Source: Solidesulfovibrio aerotolerans
Lineage (GTDB): Bacteria; Desulfobacterota; Desulfovibrionia; Desulfovibrionales; Desulfovibrionaceae
Direction of reading: 5' to 3'
Length of the DNA stretch: 64,000 nt
Assembly (NCBI RefSeq): GCF_009856865.1
Contig: NZ_WVUD01000001.1
Coordinates: 186,001 to 250,000, forward strand
A program made the position numbers and the translations under genes. Within the stretch, counting starts at the first letter, position 1. Each line of letters starts with the position of its first letter. Shown here piece after piece: positions 19,014 to 27,440 of the stretch. The notes beneath the pieces are model-generated. The model did not search any database. It was not told where the DNA came from and saw nothing but the letters and a program-made list of their open reading frames with translations.

Positions 19014-19895
19014 ATGACGTCCACTGCCCCCCCCTTTACGCCCACGGCCTGGAACGGCCTGCGCCTGACCGTGCCGTCCGCCTGGCGGCCCACCCGCCTG
19101 GGGCTGGGCTATATGCTCTTTGAGGATGGGGCCGGCCCGGCCTTTGAACTCAAATGGCGGCAAAACGCCGGCCGCGACGGCATGGAAGCCGCCTTTCGGG
19201 CCATGACCCCCAAGGGCCGGGCCAGACGGGCCGAGGCCTTGCCCGAGAGCTGGCTGGACCGGCTGGCCGCCTTCGAATCCATGCCCATTGCCTGGAGTAC
19301 GGGTGCCCATACCGGCCTTGGGGCGGCGCTTTTTTGCCCGGACTGCGGTCTGGCCGCCGTATTCCAGGCCTACGGCACCGCCGCCGGCCCCAGTCCCGAC
19401 CGGGTGGCCGAGGTCGCCGCCGTGCTGGCAAGCCTGGACCACCACCAGCCCGGACCGCCGGCCTTTGCCGTTTTTGGCCTGGGCTATACGCCGCCGCCGG
19501 AATTTCTCCTCGCCTCATTCCATTTTGCCCCGGGGCGTTTCAATCTGCATTTCGCCGCCGGCCGCCGCCGCCTGGATATCCTGCGTCTGGCTCCGGCCGA
19601 AGTGCTGCTGGCCCGGGACCATCTGGCCCGGCTGGCCGCCCAGGGCTTCGGCTTTGATGCCGATGTCGCCGCTGCCACCACACCCATGGGCCGCTGCCCG
19701 GCCGTGTGGCTGGCTGAGCGGCAAGGAACCGGCTTTGGCCAGCGGCTGCTGCGCCTGTGCGGCCGACCCTCCCGGCTGGCTGTCCTGCGCCACGACGAGG
19801 CGGCCGACAAACTTCTCGGCGCGGCGATAGCCGCCCCCAAACCCATCGATCCCGGCTGGCTGGCCGAAACGGCGGCACACTGTGTTTCCCTTTAG
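19014..19895 (+). CDS. Hypothetical protein paired with a PqqD-like gene
   Basis: A 293-residue soluble protein, not recognised. It is rich in Ala, Leu, Pro and aromatic residues, with no signal peptide or membrane helix. Visible features are a PDCGLAAVFQAYGTAA segment near residue 105 and a repeated-looking layout of two similar halves, each with an LGYxL/LGYTP-type turn (GLGYMLFEDG and GLGYTPPPEF). The ATG lacks a strong binding site. Its last 14 bases overlap the following PqqD-like gene, so the two almost certainly act together, possibly in handling a ribosomally made peptide. Confidence 0.6.
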   Translation: MTSTAPPFTPTAWNGLRLTVPSAWRPTRLGLGYMLFEDGAGPAFELKWRQNAGRDGMEAAFRAMTPKGRARRAEALPESWLDRLAAFESMPIAWSTGAHTGLGAALFCPDCGLAAVFQAYGTAAGPSPDRVAEVAAVLASLDHHQPGPPAFAVFGLGYTPPPEFLLASFHFAPGRFNLHFAAGRRRLDILRLAPAEVLLARDHLARLAAQGFGFDADVAAATTPMGRCPAVWLAERQGTGFGQRLLRLCGRPSRLAVLRHDEAADKLLGAAIAAPKPIDPGWLAETAAHCVSL

Positions 19896-20328
19896 CGCGA
19901 AAAAACCGCCCGAACCGGTCATGACCCGGGACGAGGCCATGGCCCTGGCCCCGGTGGCCAGCCGCGATGTGCAGGTCAGCGAAACGGCCGGCGGATTGGT
20001 GCAGCTCTCCGTACCCGTGTCGGTGCGGCCGGCCCTGGCCGGGCTGGCCCGACGGTTCGGGGCCTGGGATGGACGGGTACTGCGCAAGACCGTGGAACTC
20101 GACGCCGTCGGTACGTTTGTCTGGCGCATGATCGACGGCCAAACCACGGTGGGGGAAATCGGCGCGGCCCTGGCGACACGCTATCGGCTGGATGCAGACG
20201 AAGCCCGGCTGGCCGTGGCGGAATTTCTACGCCAGCTCGGCCGCCGCGGTGCCGTCGGCTTTGCCGCGCCGGCCGGGGGAGCGGGGGAAGAAAAGGCAGA
20301 AGAGTGCCTCCGGCGGCCAAAGGGCTGA
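19882..20328 (+). CDS. PqqD-like protein
   Basis: A 148-residue protein whose residues about 50-125 match the PqqD fold, a small winged-helix-like domain that binds precursor peptides in RiPP pathways: KTVELDAVGTFVWRMIDGQ, TVGEIGAALATRY, then DEARLAVAEFLRQLGRRGAVGF. The first codon in frame is GTG at 19882; an ATG at 19921 (MTRDEAMAL) is an alternative start. The last eight codons and the TGA stop are supplied by structured repeat copy F, so the natural C-terminus may have been altered by repeat insertion. No PqqE-like radical SAM gene is adjacent. Confidence 0.72.
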   Translation: MFPFSAKKPPEPVMTRDEAMALAPVASRDVQVSETAGGLVQLSVPVSVRPALAGLARRFGAWDGRVLRKTVELDAVGTFVWRMIDGQTTVGEIGAALATRYRLDADEARLAVAEFLRQLGRRGAVGFAAPAGGAGEEKAEECLRRPKG

Positions 20329-20370
20329 GCCCTTTGGAATCCCACCTGAAGGCAAGGGGTTAAAGGGAAC
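20306..20370 (+). repeat. Structured 3'-end repeat, copy F
   Basis: GCCTCCGGCGGCC is followed by the stem CCAAAGGGC / GCCCTTTGG around TGA, then GAATCCC and a GGGGTTAAAGGG tail. Unlike other copies it begins inside the upstream gene, and the loop TGA is that gene's stop codon. The stem sequence differs from other copies but pairs fully. Confidence 0.86.
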
Positions 20371-20536
20371 GGCGTTGCTGCGAAGGGTAGTGGGGTAACA
20401 ATGTACTATCATCGGTCGAGCACTGTCGCAGTGCCAGCTTGACGGGAACCACCGTTGCTCCGGCGGTTGGTTGCACGTCCCCGGACACCCGGCACGGCCC
20501 GCAAGCTCTCGCCTTTTTTTCCCGACTTCTCACTTT

Positions 20537-20587
20537 CTGGGGGGCGCTTTAGCCTCAGGCCCTGCCTGAGGCTAAAGCGCCCCCCAG
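20537..20587. repeat. Perfect 24-bp inverted repeat with 3-base loop
   Basis: Twenty-four bases starting CTGGGGGGCGCTTTAGCC are followed by CCT and then by their exact complement. It abuts repeat copy G in the 332-base gap between the converging PqqD-like and punA genes. No T-run follows on either strand. The rest of this gap (about 20371-20536) shows nothing recognisable. Confidence 0.9.
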
Positions 20588-20634
20588 GCAGGGAGGGTCC
20601 GGGAGGGGGCTACCCCCTCCCGGCCGCCGGAGGC
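20588..20634 (-). repeat. Structured 3'-end repeat, copy G
   Basis: On the minus strand GCCTCCGGCGGCC merges into an 11-base stem (CCGGGAGGGGG / CCCCCTCCCGG, loop TAG) and GACCCTCCC. It lies 26 bases after the punA stop, behind a purine-only GAGAGAAAG tract, and in the orientation of punA. Confidence 0.88.
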
Positions 20635-20660
20635 CTCTTCGCTTTCTCTCTTTCTCTCTC

Positions 20661-21485
20661 TTAACACTCTGGAATAACAGCTGTAAGTAATCGTGTCAGG
20701 TCGCCTTCGGCCTGCTTGGCGGTGGCGATGACCGCTTCCAGGGTGGTTTCGTCCATGCAGTCGGGCAGATTGAGGTTGGTCAGACACGAGATGGCCAGAA
20801 CATCCAGGCCCAGGTGCCGCGCGGCGATGACTTCGGTGACTGTGGACATGCCGACGGCATCGGCCCCAAGCAGGCGCAGCATGCGTGTTTCGGCCGGCGT
20901 TTCCAGGCAGGGGCCAAGGACGCCGGCATAGACGCCGCGTTCCAGGCGCAGGCCCAATTCCAGGGCTTTGCGGTCGGCCAGGGCACCCAGGCGGCGGCAA
21001 TAGGCCCGGCTCATGTCCGGGAAACGCGGTCCGGCCCCTTCGTCGTTGGGGCCAAGCAGGGGATTGCGGCCGGTCAGATTGATATGGTCGGTGACGCGCA
21101 TAAGCCCGCCGGCTGCGAAATGGGGGTCGAGTCCTCCGGCGGCATTGGTCAGCACCAGGGTTTTGACGCCAAGGCCGGCCAGCAGCCGCACCCCGTAGGC
21201 CACATCGCGGGGTGCGTGGCCTTCGTAGAGATGCAGCCGGCCGGAGAGCATGAGCACCGGGCGGGATTCGATGCGGCCGAGCAGCAGCACGCCGGCATGC
21301 CCGGGGGCCGTGGCCCGGGGAAAGCCCGGGAGCTCGGCCGTGGCGATTTCCCGGCGCTCGGTCAGGGCGGCGGCGATACCCCCCAGGCCCGTGCCGGTCA
21401 CCAGTCCCACGCACCCCGCCGGAATGGGGCCAAGCCGCACGGTGGCGGCTTCGGCCGCACGCTTTACATCATCGTTAATATACAT
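20661..21485 (-). CDS. punA: Purine nucleoside phosphorylase (trimeric PNP-I family)
   Basis: Phosphorolysis of inosine and guanosine for purine salvage. The 274-residue protein has the family core: a phosphate-binding VTGTGLGGIA near residue 30, SGRLHLYEGH (the GRxHxYEG motif), the signature TLVLTNAAGGLDPHF with DHINLTGRNPLLGPN, and GPCLETPAETRMLRLLGADAVGMSTVTE, which lines the base pocket. The chosen ATG at 21485 follows GGGAGTACTCT. It is divergent from motA. Confidence 0.93.
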   Translation of the reverse strand: MYINDDVKRAAEAATVRLGPIPAGCVGLVTGTGLGGIAAALTERREIATAELPGFPRATAPGHAGVLLLGRIESRPVLMLSGRLHLYEGHAPRDVAYGVRLLAGLGVKTLVLTNAAGGLDPHFAAGGLMRVTDHINLTGRNPLLGPNDEGAGPRFPDMSRAYCRRLGALADRKALELGLRLERGVYAGVLGPCLETPAETRMLRLLGADAVGMSTVTEVIAARHLGLDVLAISCLTNLNLPDCMDETTLEAVIATAKQAEGDLTRLLTAVIPEC

Positions 21486-21595
21486 AAGAGTACTCCCGTT
21501 GCCTGTCGTCGTAGCATGGGACCAGCGGATCGGGAAGGGGGAGGCCTTTTCCGTGTCGTGTCTGTCCCGAAACCACCTCACCATGGACTTAACGG

Positions 21596-22354
21596 ATGGA
21601 TTTCGGGACGTTTCTCGGTCTGGCCTCAGGCATCTCCCTTGTGTTGGGCGCCATCTTTATGGGCGGCTCGCTGCGCGAGTTTCTGGACATCGCCAGCCTT
21701 ATGATCGTTCTTGGCGGCACCATCGCCTCCACCTGTGTGGCTTTTCCGATCCACGAAGTAATGCAGGCCTTTTCGGGGATGCTGCAGATTTTTTCCTCGC
21801 GCAAGGTCCGCGACGCCGAAGTGGTGGAAATGATGGTGCGCATAGCCGAAATCAGCCGGCGCGAGGGGCTTATTGCCCTGGAAAACATCCAGACCGACAA
21901 CGCTATCCTCAAAAAAGCCTGCCAGCTCATCGCCGACAACGCCGATCCGGGGTTGATCCGCGAGACGGTGCGCATCGAAATAAGCTCCATGAAGCGCCGC
22001 CATGCCGTGGGCGAGGCGGTGTTTAAATCCCTGGCCGGCTTTGCCCCGTCATTCGGCATGATCGGCACGCTGATCGGTCTGGTGCAGATGCTCACCCGTT
22101 TGGACGACCCCAAAAGTCTCGGGCCGGCCATGGCCGTGGCCATTATTACCACTTTTTATGGCTCCATGCTGTCCACGCTGTTTTTTTTGCCTGTGGCCGG
22201 CAAGCTGCGGGCCAGGACCATCAGCGAGGCGCATCAACTCGACATCATTTTTGAAGGGGCCAAGTGCATCCTGCAAAATAACAATCCCAGGCTGGTCTAC
22301 GAGAAGCTGTCGTCGTTTATTGCCCCCAGGGAGCGCCGTAATGTCCGACGATGA
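21596..22354 (+). CDS. motA: Flagellar motor stator protein MotA
   Basis: Proton-channel stator subunit, 252 residues with four hydrophobic segments. The cytoplasmic loop contains the charged stretch EISRREGLIALEN, where MotA contacts the rotor, and the channel helix carries FKSLAGFAPSFGMIGTLIGLV with the conserved prolines. The gene precedes and overlaps motB by 14 bases, the standard stator pair. The product is shorter than enteric MotA and of the type found in sodium/proton stators of deltaproteobacteria. Confidence 0.94.
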   Translation: MDFGTFLGLASGISLVLGAIFMGGSLREFLDIASLMIVLGGTIASTCVAFPIHEVMQAFSGMLQIFSSRKVRDAEVVEMMVRIAEISRREGLIALENIQTDNAILKKACQLIADNADPGLIRETVRIEISSMKRRHAVGEAVFKSLAGFAPSFGMIGTLIGLVQMLTRLDDPKSLGPAMAVAIITTFYGSMLSTLFFLPVAGKLRARTISEAHQLDIIFEGAKCILQNNNPRLVYEKLSSFIAPRERRNVRR

Positions 22355-23081
22355 AGACAGCTTCGAAGACGATGAGATCGGGGAGGCTGAAACGCCCAAC
22401 GAATGGTTGGTCACCTTGGCCGACGTGTCCATGCTGCTCATGAGTTTTTTCATTATGTTGTTTTCCATGTCGAGCCTGGACGTCAAGAAGTTCTCGGAGT
22501 CGTTTTCCTCGGTCAAGTCAGCGCTTGGCGGCAAGGACAAGACCGTGACCATGGCCCCCATCTCCACCGGCGATATGACGGTGCTGGTGGAACAGGCGCG
22601 CATCAAACAGCGCATCATCGGCGAACAGCGCCGGGTCTACGATCAGTTCCGCTCTTTTGTGTCCCAAAAGGGGCTTGACGGCGTCATCGGGGCCACCCTG
22701 GAGGCCGGCAAGATCACCATTGCCTTCCCGACCGGCGTGCTTTTTCCCAAGGACAGCGCCGATTTGACTGACGACGGCAAGGCCCGGCTCAGGACGCTGT
22801 TTGAATTTCTTGTCAAGACGGCCGGCGAGCGGGTCAACATCCGGGGCTTTACCGACGACGCGCCGCCGGGCACCGGCAGCCGGTTTCGCGACAACTGGGA
22901 AGTATCGTCGTTGCGGGCGGTTGCCGTTTTGCGCTATCTTGTCTCCCTGGGCATGGCCCCCAACCGATTGACAGCCACCGGATTAGCTGATTTAGAACCC
23001 CTCTACCCCAACGACACCCCCGAACACCGGGCCAGGAATCAACGCGTGGAGTTTGTGTTGGAACGCTGGATCGGCGAGTAG
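22341..23081 (+). CDS. motB: Flagellar motor stator protein MotB
   Basis: Peptidoglycan-anchored stator subunit, 246 residues. An acidic cytoplasmic N-terminus leads to one membrane helix that carries the essential proton-carrying Asp28 (WLVTLADVSMLLMSFFIML). A plug/linker region is followed by an OmpA-like peptidoglycan-binding domain from about residue 130 (VNIRGFTDDAPP, NWEVSSLRAVAVLRYL, NQRVEFVL). The ATG lies inside motA, so translation is coupled. Confidence 0.94.
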   Translation: MSDDEDSFEDDEIGEAETPNEWLVTLADVSMLLMSFFIMLFSMSSLDVKKFSESFSSVKSALGGKDKTVTMAPISTGDMTVLVEQARIKQRIIGEQRRVYDQFRSFVSQKGLDGVIGATLEAGKITIAFPTGVLFPKDSADLTDDGKARLRTLFEFLVKTAGERVNIRGFTDDAPPGTGSRFRDNWEVSSLRAVAVLRYLVSLGMAPNRLTATGLADLEPLYPNDTPEHRARNQRVEFVLERWIGE

Positions 23082-23091
23082 GAGACGGGGT

Positions 23092-23514
23092 ATGATGGAC
23101 GTCACGTTCCAGCTCGAAGGCGAGGTCGGCAAGCGCAGCGCCCATCGCGAGCGTGTCCAGGGGCTTGTGGCCCGACTGGACGGCGACGCGGCGCGCTATG
23201 TCGTGCATGATGTCAGCGCCTCGGGTCTGGCCCTGGTTGATCCCGAGGGGCGGCTGGCGCTGGGGCAGAGCTGCCGTCTGGCGCTGTGCATCGGCCCCAG
23301 GGAGTTGATTGCCGGCCTGCCGGCTACCCTGGCCCGCCGGGCCGAGGGCGGCCTTGCGGGACTGGCCTTTGGCGAGTTGACCCTGCGCCAGGAAGCCTGG
23401 CTCGACAAGTTGATTCTGGAAATCCAAAAACGGCGCATCGATCTGCGCAAATCGCGCGAGGGCGTCGAAAACCCTGAGGATAAAAAGACCGATCGTGTCG
23501 ACGAAAAAACATAA
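23092..23514 (+). CDS. PilZ-domain protein
   Basis: A 140-residue cytosolic protein with the c-di-GMP-binding pattern of PilZ domains: an N-terminal arginine motif (HRERVQGLVARL) and the downstream DVSASGLAL motif (D/NxSxxG). A charged helical tail (LILEIQKRRIDLRKSREG) follows. It starts 10 bases after motB at an ATG with GGAGACGGGGT upstream. Position suggests it links c-di-GMP to the motor, like a flagellar brake. Its last 20 bases overlap the biotin carboxylase gene. Confidence 0.82.
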   Translation: MMDVTFQLEGEVGKRSAHRERVQGLVARLDGDAARYVVHDVSASGLALVDPEGRLALGQSCRLALCIGPRELIAGLPATLARRAEGGLAGLAFGELTLRQEAWLDKLILEIQKRRIDLRKSREGVENPEDKKTDRVDEKT

Positions 23515-24913
23515 AGTCCTGGTTGCCAACCGGGGCGAAATAGCCATTCGCATCATCCAGGCTTGCGTTTCGCTCGGCCTGGATTTTGTTTGCGTCTACA
23601 CCCGGGCCGACGAGGCTTCGGGACATCTGGCCCTGGCCCGGTCCCTTGGCGGCCCAAACGCCGCCTACCGCGTCAGCTCCTACCACGACGCCAACGAAAT
23701 CCTGGCCGTGGCCGACCATGCCGGGGCAACCGCTGTCCATCCCGGCTACGGCTTTTTTGCCGAAGATTTCCGCTTTGCCCGGCGCGTGGCCGAACGTGAG
23801 CGGAGTTTGATCTTTATCGGCCCCTCCTGGCGCATCATCCGCTCGCTGGGGGATAAGATCAACACCAAGCGTCTGGCCCGCAGCCTGTCGATTCCGACGG
23901 TCCCGGGCTCGGACCGGCCCGTCTATGACGAGCTGGAAGCCGAGGAGATCGCCGAAACCCTTTTCGCCTTCCAGGCCGAGCAGGGTATCAGCAACTCGGT
24001 GGTCCTGGTCAAGGCCTCGGCCGGCGGCGGCGGTATGGGTATCGAGGAAATCTATGACATCGAGCAGTTTAAAACCGTGTACCGGCGCATCCGCAACTAT
24101 GCCAAGCGCCAGTTCCACGACGAGGGCGTGCTGATCGAACAGCGCATCTTCGATTTCAACCACCTCGAAGTCCAGATCGTGGCCGACCGCACCGGAACCG
24201 GCATCGTCCATTTCGGCACGCGCAACTGCACCATCCAGTCCACCGGCCGGCAGAAACGGGTGGAAATCGCCCCGGGTTTCCGCCCCCAGGAAGTGGACTA
24301 CGCCTTTGACGCGGAAAAGCTCATGGAAGACATCGTGGGCTATTCCCTGGCCATGGCCCGGGAGGTTGGCTACGATAACGTGGGTACCTGGGAGTGGATC
24401 GTTTCCCCCACGGGCCAGCCGTTTCTGATGGAAGTCAACACCCGCATCCAGGTGGAAAACGGCGTGTCGGCCGCCATTTCGCGCGTGCGCGGCCAGGGCG
24501 GCGTCAATATTATCGCCGAACAGATCCGCCTGGGCCTTGGCGAACCCATGGGCTACGACCAGTCCAACATCACCTTTGACGGGGTGGGCATCGAATACCG
24601 CATCATTGCCGAAGATCCGGCCAATCGGTTCACCCCCTGGGTGGGCCGCATCGACCAGTTCCTGGCCCCGACCCTGCCCTATGCCTCCCTGCATACCCAC
24701 ATCCCCATGGACGAGCCTTACGAGATTCCCACCGAATATGATCCCAACCTGGCCCTGGCCATTGTCTGGGGCAAGGATCTGGCCGAGGCCAAAAAACGGG
24801 GCGTGGATTATCTCGATGAGCTGACCCTGTCCGGGGCCGATGGCACGGGAACGGAACTGAAGTCCAATGTCCGTTTCCTGCGAGACAAAACCTCCACGAT
24901 CCTGCAATTTTAG
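23495..24913 (+). CDS. accC: Biotin carboxylase subunit
   Basis: ATP-dependent carboxylation of the biotin on its carrier protein. The 472-residue protein follows the AccC plan: N-terminal KVLVANRGEIAIRII, VHPGYGFFAED, the ATP-grasp glycine loop KASAGGGGMG, catalytic RNCTIQSTGRQKRVEIAP, and MEVNTRIQVENGVSAAISRV. The start is GTG at 23495, inside the PilZ gene. It heads a set with a fused carboxyltransferase and a biotin carrier, so it belongs to an acetyl- or other acyl-CoA carboxylase. The motif TGRQKRVE differs from the common SxQRRxQK, so the acyl-CoA substrate is uncertain. Confidence 0.9.
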   Translation: MSTKKHKVLVANRGEIAIRIIQACVSLGLDFVCVYTRADEASGHLALARSLGGPNAAYRVSSYHDANEILAVADHAGATAVHPGYGFFAEDFRFARRVAERERSLIFIGPSWRIIRSLGDKINTKRLARSLSIPTVPGSDRPVYDELEAEEIAETLFAFQAEQGISNSVVLVKASAGGGGMGIEEIYDIEQFKTVYRRIRNYAKRQFHDEGVLIEQRIFDFNHLEVQIVADRTGTGIVHFGTRNCTIQSTGRQKRVEIAPGFRPQEVDYAFDAEKLMEDIVGYSLAMAREVGYDNVGTWEWIVSPTGQPFLMEVNTRIQVENGVSAAISRVRGQGGVNIIAEQIRLGLGEPMGYDQSNITFDGVGIEYRIIAEDPANRFTPWVGRIDQFLAPTLPYASLHTHIPMDEPYEIPTEYDPNLALAIVWGKDLAEAKKRGVDYLDELTLSGADGTGTELKSNVRFLRDKTSTILQF

Positions 24914-24955
24914 CGTCCGCTGCATCGTAAGCGGGCGTTTTCGGGAAGACGCACT

Positions 24956-27205
24956 ATGGAAATCGAAAAGCGCGTGGTCGAACTGACCGATCGCCTTAAT
25001 TATATCAAAGACATCTTCGGCGGCCGGGAAAACGCCAATATCGCGCTGATGCAGGCGCGACTCGCCGAGTTTTCCAGCCGGGAGGCCGCTGCCGCCCCGG
25101 GCGAGAAGGCGCAGATGGTGCGCCAGATCGAGGATCTCTTTGCCTTTCTGGAAAACAAGCTCGACAGCGAACTCGTGCCCATGGATATGGTGCGCATCGT
25201 GCGCCATCCGGCCCGGGTTTCGCTCAAAGACATTCTGGAAAACGTCTACGACAACTACACCGAGATCGGCGGCCAGGACGAATATTCCATCGATCCCAGC
25301 ATGCTCATTGCCCGGGCCTACATCACCCGGCGCCAAGGCGACAGGGTCGTCAACCAGCCGGTCATGGTCATCGGCCAGGAAAAAGGGCACGGCCAGGAGT
25401 TTCGCAACGGCGGCTCGGTCAAGCCCTGGGGCAACGCCAAGGCTCTGCAATATATGAAGGTCGCCGAGACCGAGCGCATCCCCATCCACACCTATGTCTT
25501 TACCCCGGGCGCGTTTCCGGTGGAGGACTACCCCGGTGCGGCCCAGCAGATCGCCCGCAATCTCTATGAGATGGGCGGCCTGCGCGTGCCGGTGGTGTCG
25601 GTTATTTCCGAAGGCGGTTCCGGCGGGGCCGAGGCCATCGGCCTGTCCGATGTGCGCATGATGCTCTCGCGCGGCTACTATTCCGTCATCTCCCCCGAAG
25701 GCGCGGCCGCCATCGAGTCCGGCATCCGCCAGGGCCAGCGCGTGGTCCCGGAACTCATTGCCGAGTGCGCCAAGCGGCTTAACATCACCGCCGCCGACAA
25801 CCTGCGCATGGGCTACGTGGACAAGGTGCTGGAAGAACCGGCCCTGGGTGCCCGGCCCCATCACTATGACTTTTTCAAGACCCTGCGCCAGGAAGTCATC
25901 CAGGCCACGGACCAGGTGTTTCTCGGCATCTCGGGCTTTAAGCTTTTTCGCGCCCTGGTCGCCTCGCGGCGCAAAAGCGGCGATTCCGAAAGCATGTTCG
26001 TGCGCTGGACCCTCGACGACGCCGCCGCCGACCGCCTCGTCTGGAAGCGCTACTGCAAATACCGCCGCATGGCCGAGACCGCCTACCGCGACGGGCGGCC
26101 GTCCGGCGAGCGCATCGCCTCCCGGGCCAAAAGCGTCCTGTGGTCGGGCTATTCCTTTATCCGCTACGATTTCCTGCGCAAACACACGAAGAATCTGGCC
26201 AAAGCCGCCGGCGACCTGGAAGCCGAACTGCGCCTTGTCGCCCACAAGCTCATGGCGCCGCTGCGAAAGACCCGGGACAAAAACGCCCCTGTCGTTTGCG
26301 ATCCGGCCAAAAGCCGCATGCTCACCGAGCTGTCCCAGCCCGAGCAGGGGGCCTGCCTGGAGGAATTCGGCTGGAGCTACGTCAGCCCCAAAGCGGCCGA
26401 GGATCGGGCCGTCACCTGTCCCGGGGCCAAGACCTACGGTTGCCCCGACCTCTGGGCACCTGATCTCTACGGCGATTTTGCCGGCGTGTGCGTCAACTGC
26501 GGCCACCATTTTCCCATGGAATACCAGTGGGTCATGGGCAACGTCTTTGATCCTGGCTCCATCGTTGACTACGACGCCGACATCGAAGCCGGCAATCCGC
26601 TCGATTATCCCGGCTTTGAGGAAAAGCTCGAAGCAGCCAAGAAAAAGACCGGACTCAAATCCGGCTGCGTGTCCATCGACGCCAAGATCGAAGGCATCAA
26701 GCTCGTCTCCACCGTGCTCTATTCCGCCTTCCGGGGCGGCTCGGTGGGTGCGGCCGAAGGCGAGAAATTCATCCGCGCCCTGGCCCGGGCGCGGCGTCGC
26801 CACTATCCGTTTTTGGCCTACGTCCACGGCACCGCCGGCATCCGCATCCAGGAGAGCCTAAACGGCCTCATCCAGATGCCGCGCGTCACCCTGGCCGTTC
26901 GCCGCTACATCGAAGCCGGCGGCCTCTATGTGGTGCTCTACGATACCAATTCCTACGCCGGCCCGGTGGCCAGTTTCCTTGGCTGCTCGCCGTACCAGTT
27001 CGCCGTGCGGTCTTCCAACATCGGCTTTGCCGGCCCGGGTGTCATCCGCGAGACCACCGGGGTGGATATCCCGCCGGACTACCATCAGGCCCATAACGCC
27101 CTGGCCCGGGGACATATCCAGGGCATCTGGGACCGGCGCGAGATTCGCAAGAATCTCAAGCAGGTGCTGCTGACCATCGGCGGCCGTAATTTGTATTACA
27201 GATAG
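24956..27205 (+). CDS. Acyl-CoA carboxylase carboxyltransferase, fused alpha-beta
   Basis: A single 749-residue polypeptide joins an AccA-like part (about residues 1-400) to an AccD-like part (about 480-749), the reverse of the usual accD-accA order. The alpha part shows FGGRENANIALMQARLAEF, VFTPGAFPVEDYPGAAQQIA and SEGGSGGAEAIG. The beta part shows a zinc ribbon ending CVNCGHHFP, FRGGSVGAAEGEKFIR, HGTAGIRIQESLNG and NIGFAGPGVIRETTGVDIP. It transfers carboxyl from carboxybiotin to an acyl-CoA, probably acetyl-CoA for fatty-acid synthesis. It sits 42 bases after the biotin carboxylase gene. Confidence 0.88.
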   Translation: MEIEKRVVELTDRLNYIKDIFGGRENANIALMQARLAEFSSREAAAAPGEKAQMVRQIEDLFAFLENKLDSELVPMDMVRIVRHPARVSLKDILENVYDNYTEIGGQDEYSIDPSMLIARAYITRRQGDRVVNQPVMVIGQEKGHGQEFRNGGSVKPWGNAKALQYMKVAETERIPIHTYVFTPGAFPVEDYPGAAQQIARNLYEMGGLRVPVVSVISEGGSGGAEAIGLSDVRMMLSRGYYSVISPEGAAAIESGIRQGQRVVPELIAECAKRLNITAADNLRMGYVDKVLEEPALGARPHHYDFFKTLRQEVIQATDQVFLGISGFKLFRALVASRRKSGDSESMFVRWTLDDAAADRLVWKRYCKYRRMAETAYRDGRPSGERIASRAKSVLWSGYSFIRYDFLRKHTKNLAKAAGDLEAELRLVAHKLMAPLRKTRDKNAPVVCDPAKSRMLTELSQPEQGACLEEFGWSYVSPKAAEDRAVTCPGAKTYGCPDLWAPDLYGDFAGVCVNCGHHFPMEYQWVMGNVFDPGSIVDYDADIEAGNPLDYPGFEEKLEAAKKKTGLKSGCVSIDAKIEGIKLVSTVLYSAFRGGSVGAAEGEKFIRALARARRRHYPFLAYVHGTAGIRIQESLNGLIQMPRVTLAVRRYIEAGGLYVVLYDTNSYAGPVASFLGCSPYQFAVRSSNIGFAGPGVIRETTGVDIPPDYHQAHNALARGHIQGIWDRREIRKNLKQVLLTIGGRNLYYR

Positions 27206-27233
27206 AATAGAAAAGAATAGAAAAGAAAAGAAT

Positions 27234-27296
27234 GCCTCCGGCGGCCGGGGGGATGATCCCCCCGGACCCCTGCAACTGGAGACGTTTTCAGGGGGG
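27234..27296 (+). repeat. Structured 3'-end repeat, copy D
   Basis: GCCTCCGGCGGCC plus a stem of CC and six G against six C and GG around ATGAT, then GACCCC and a TTTTCAGGGGGG tail. It lies 28 bases after the carboxyltransferase stop. The preceding bases are a GAATAGAAAAG purine tract. The copy separates the carboxyltransferase from the carrier gene within the set. Confidence 0.88.
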
Positions 27297-27440
27297 CGTG
27301 GCGCTGGCTGTTCGCCCGCCCCGGCGGGGACAACCCGGCCCCGGGCCGGACAGGCAATTCCTATTTGGCTTGCGGCGCTTCGCGCCGCATTGTAAAGAGC
27401 CGTAAATTTCCAATGTCGCGCCGCTAGTCGCCGACGGGGG

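Noticed and set aside
23324-26827. A 1167-codon open frame on the minus strand across the carboxylase genes
   Set aside because: It is antisense to the clearly homologous accC and carboxyltransferase genes. Long antisense frames are expected in GC-rich DNA, and the product resembles nothing.
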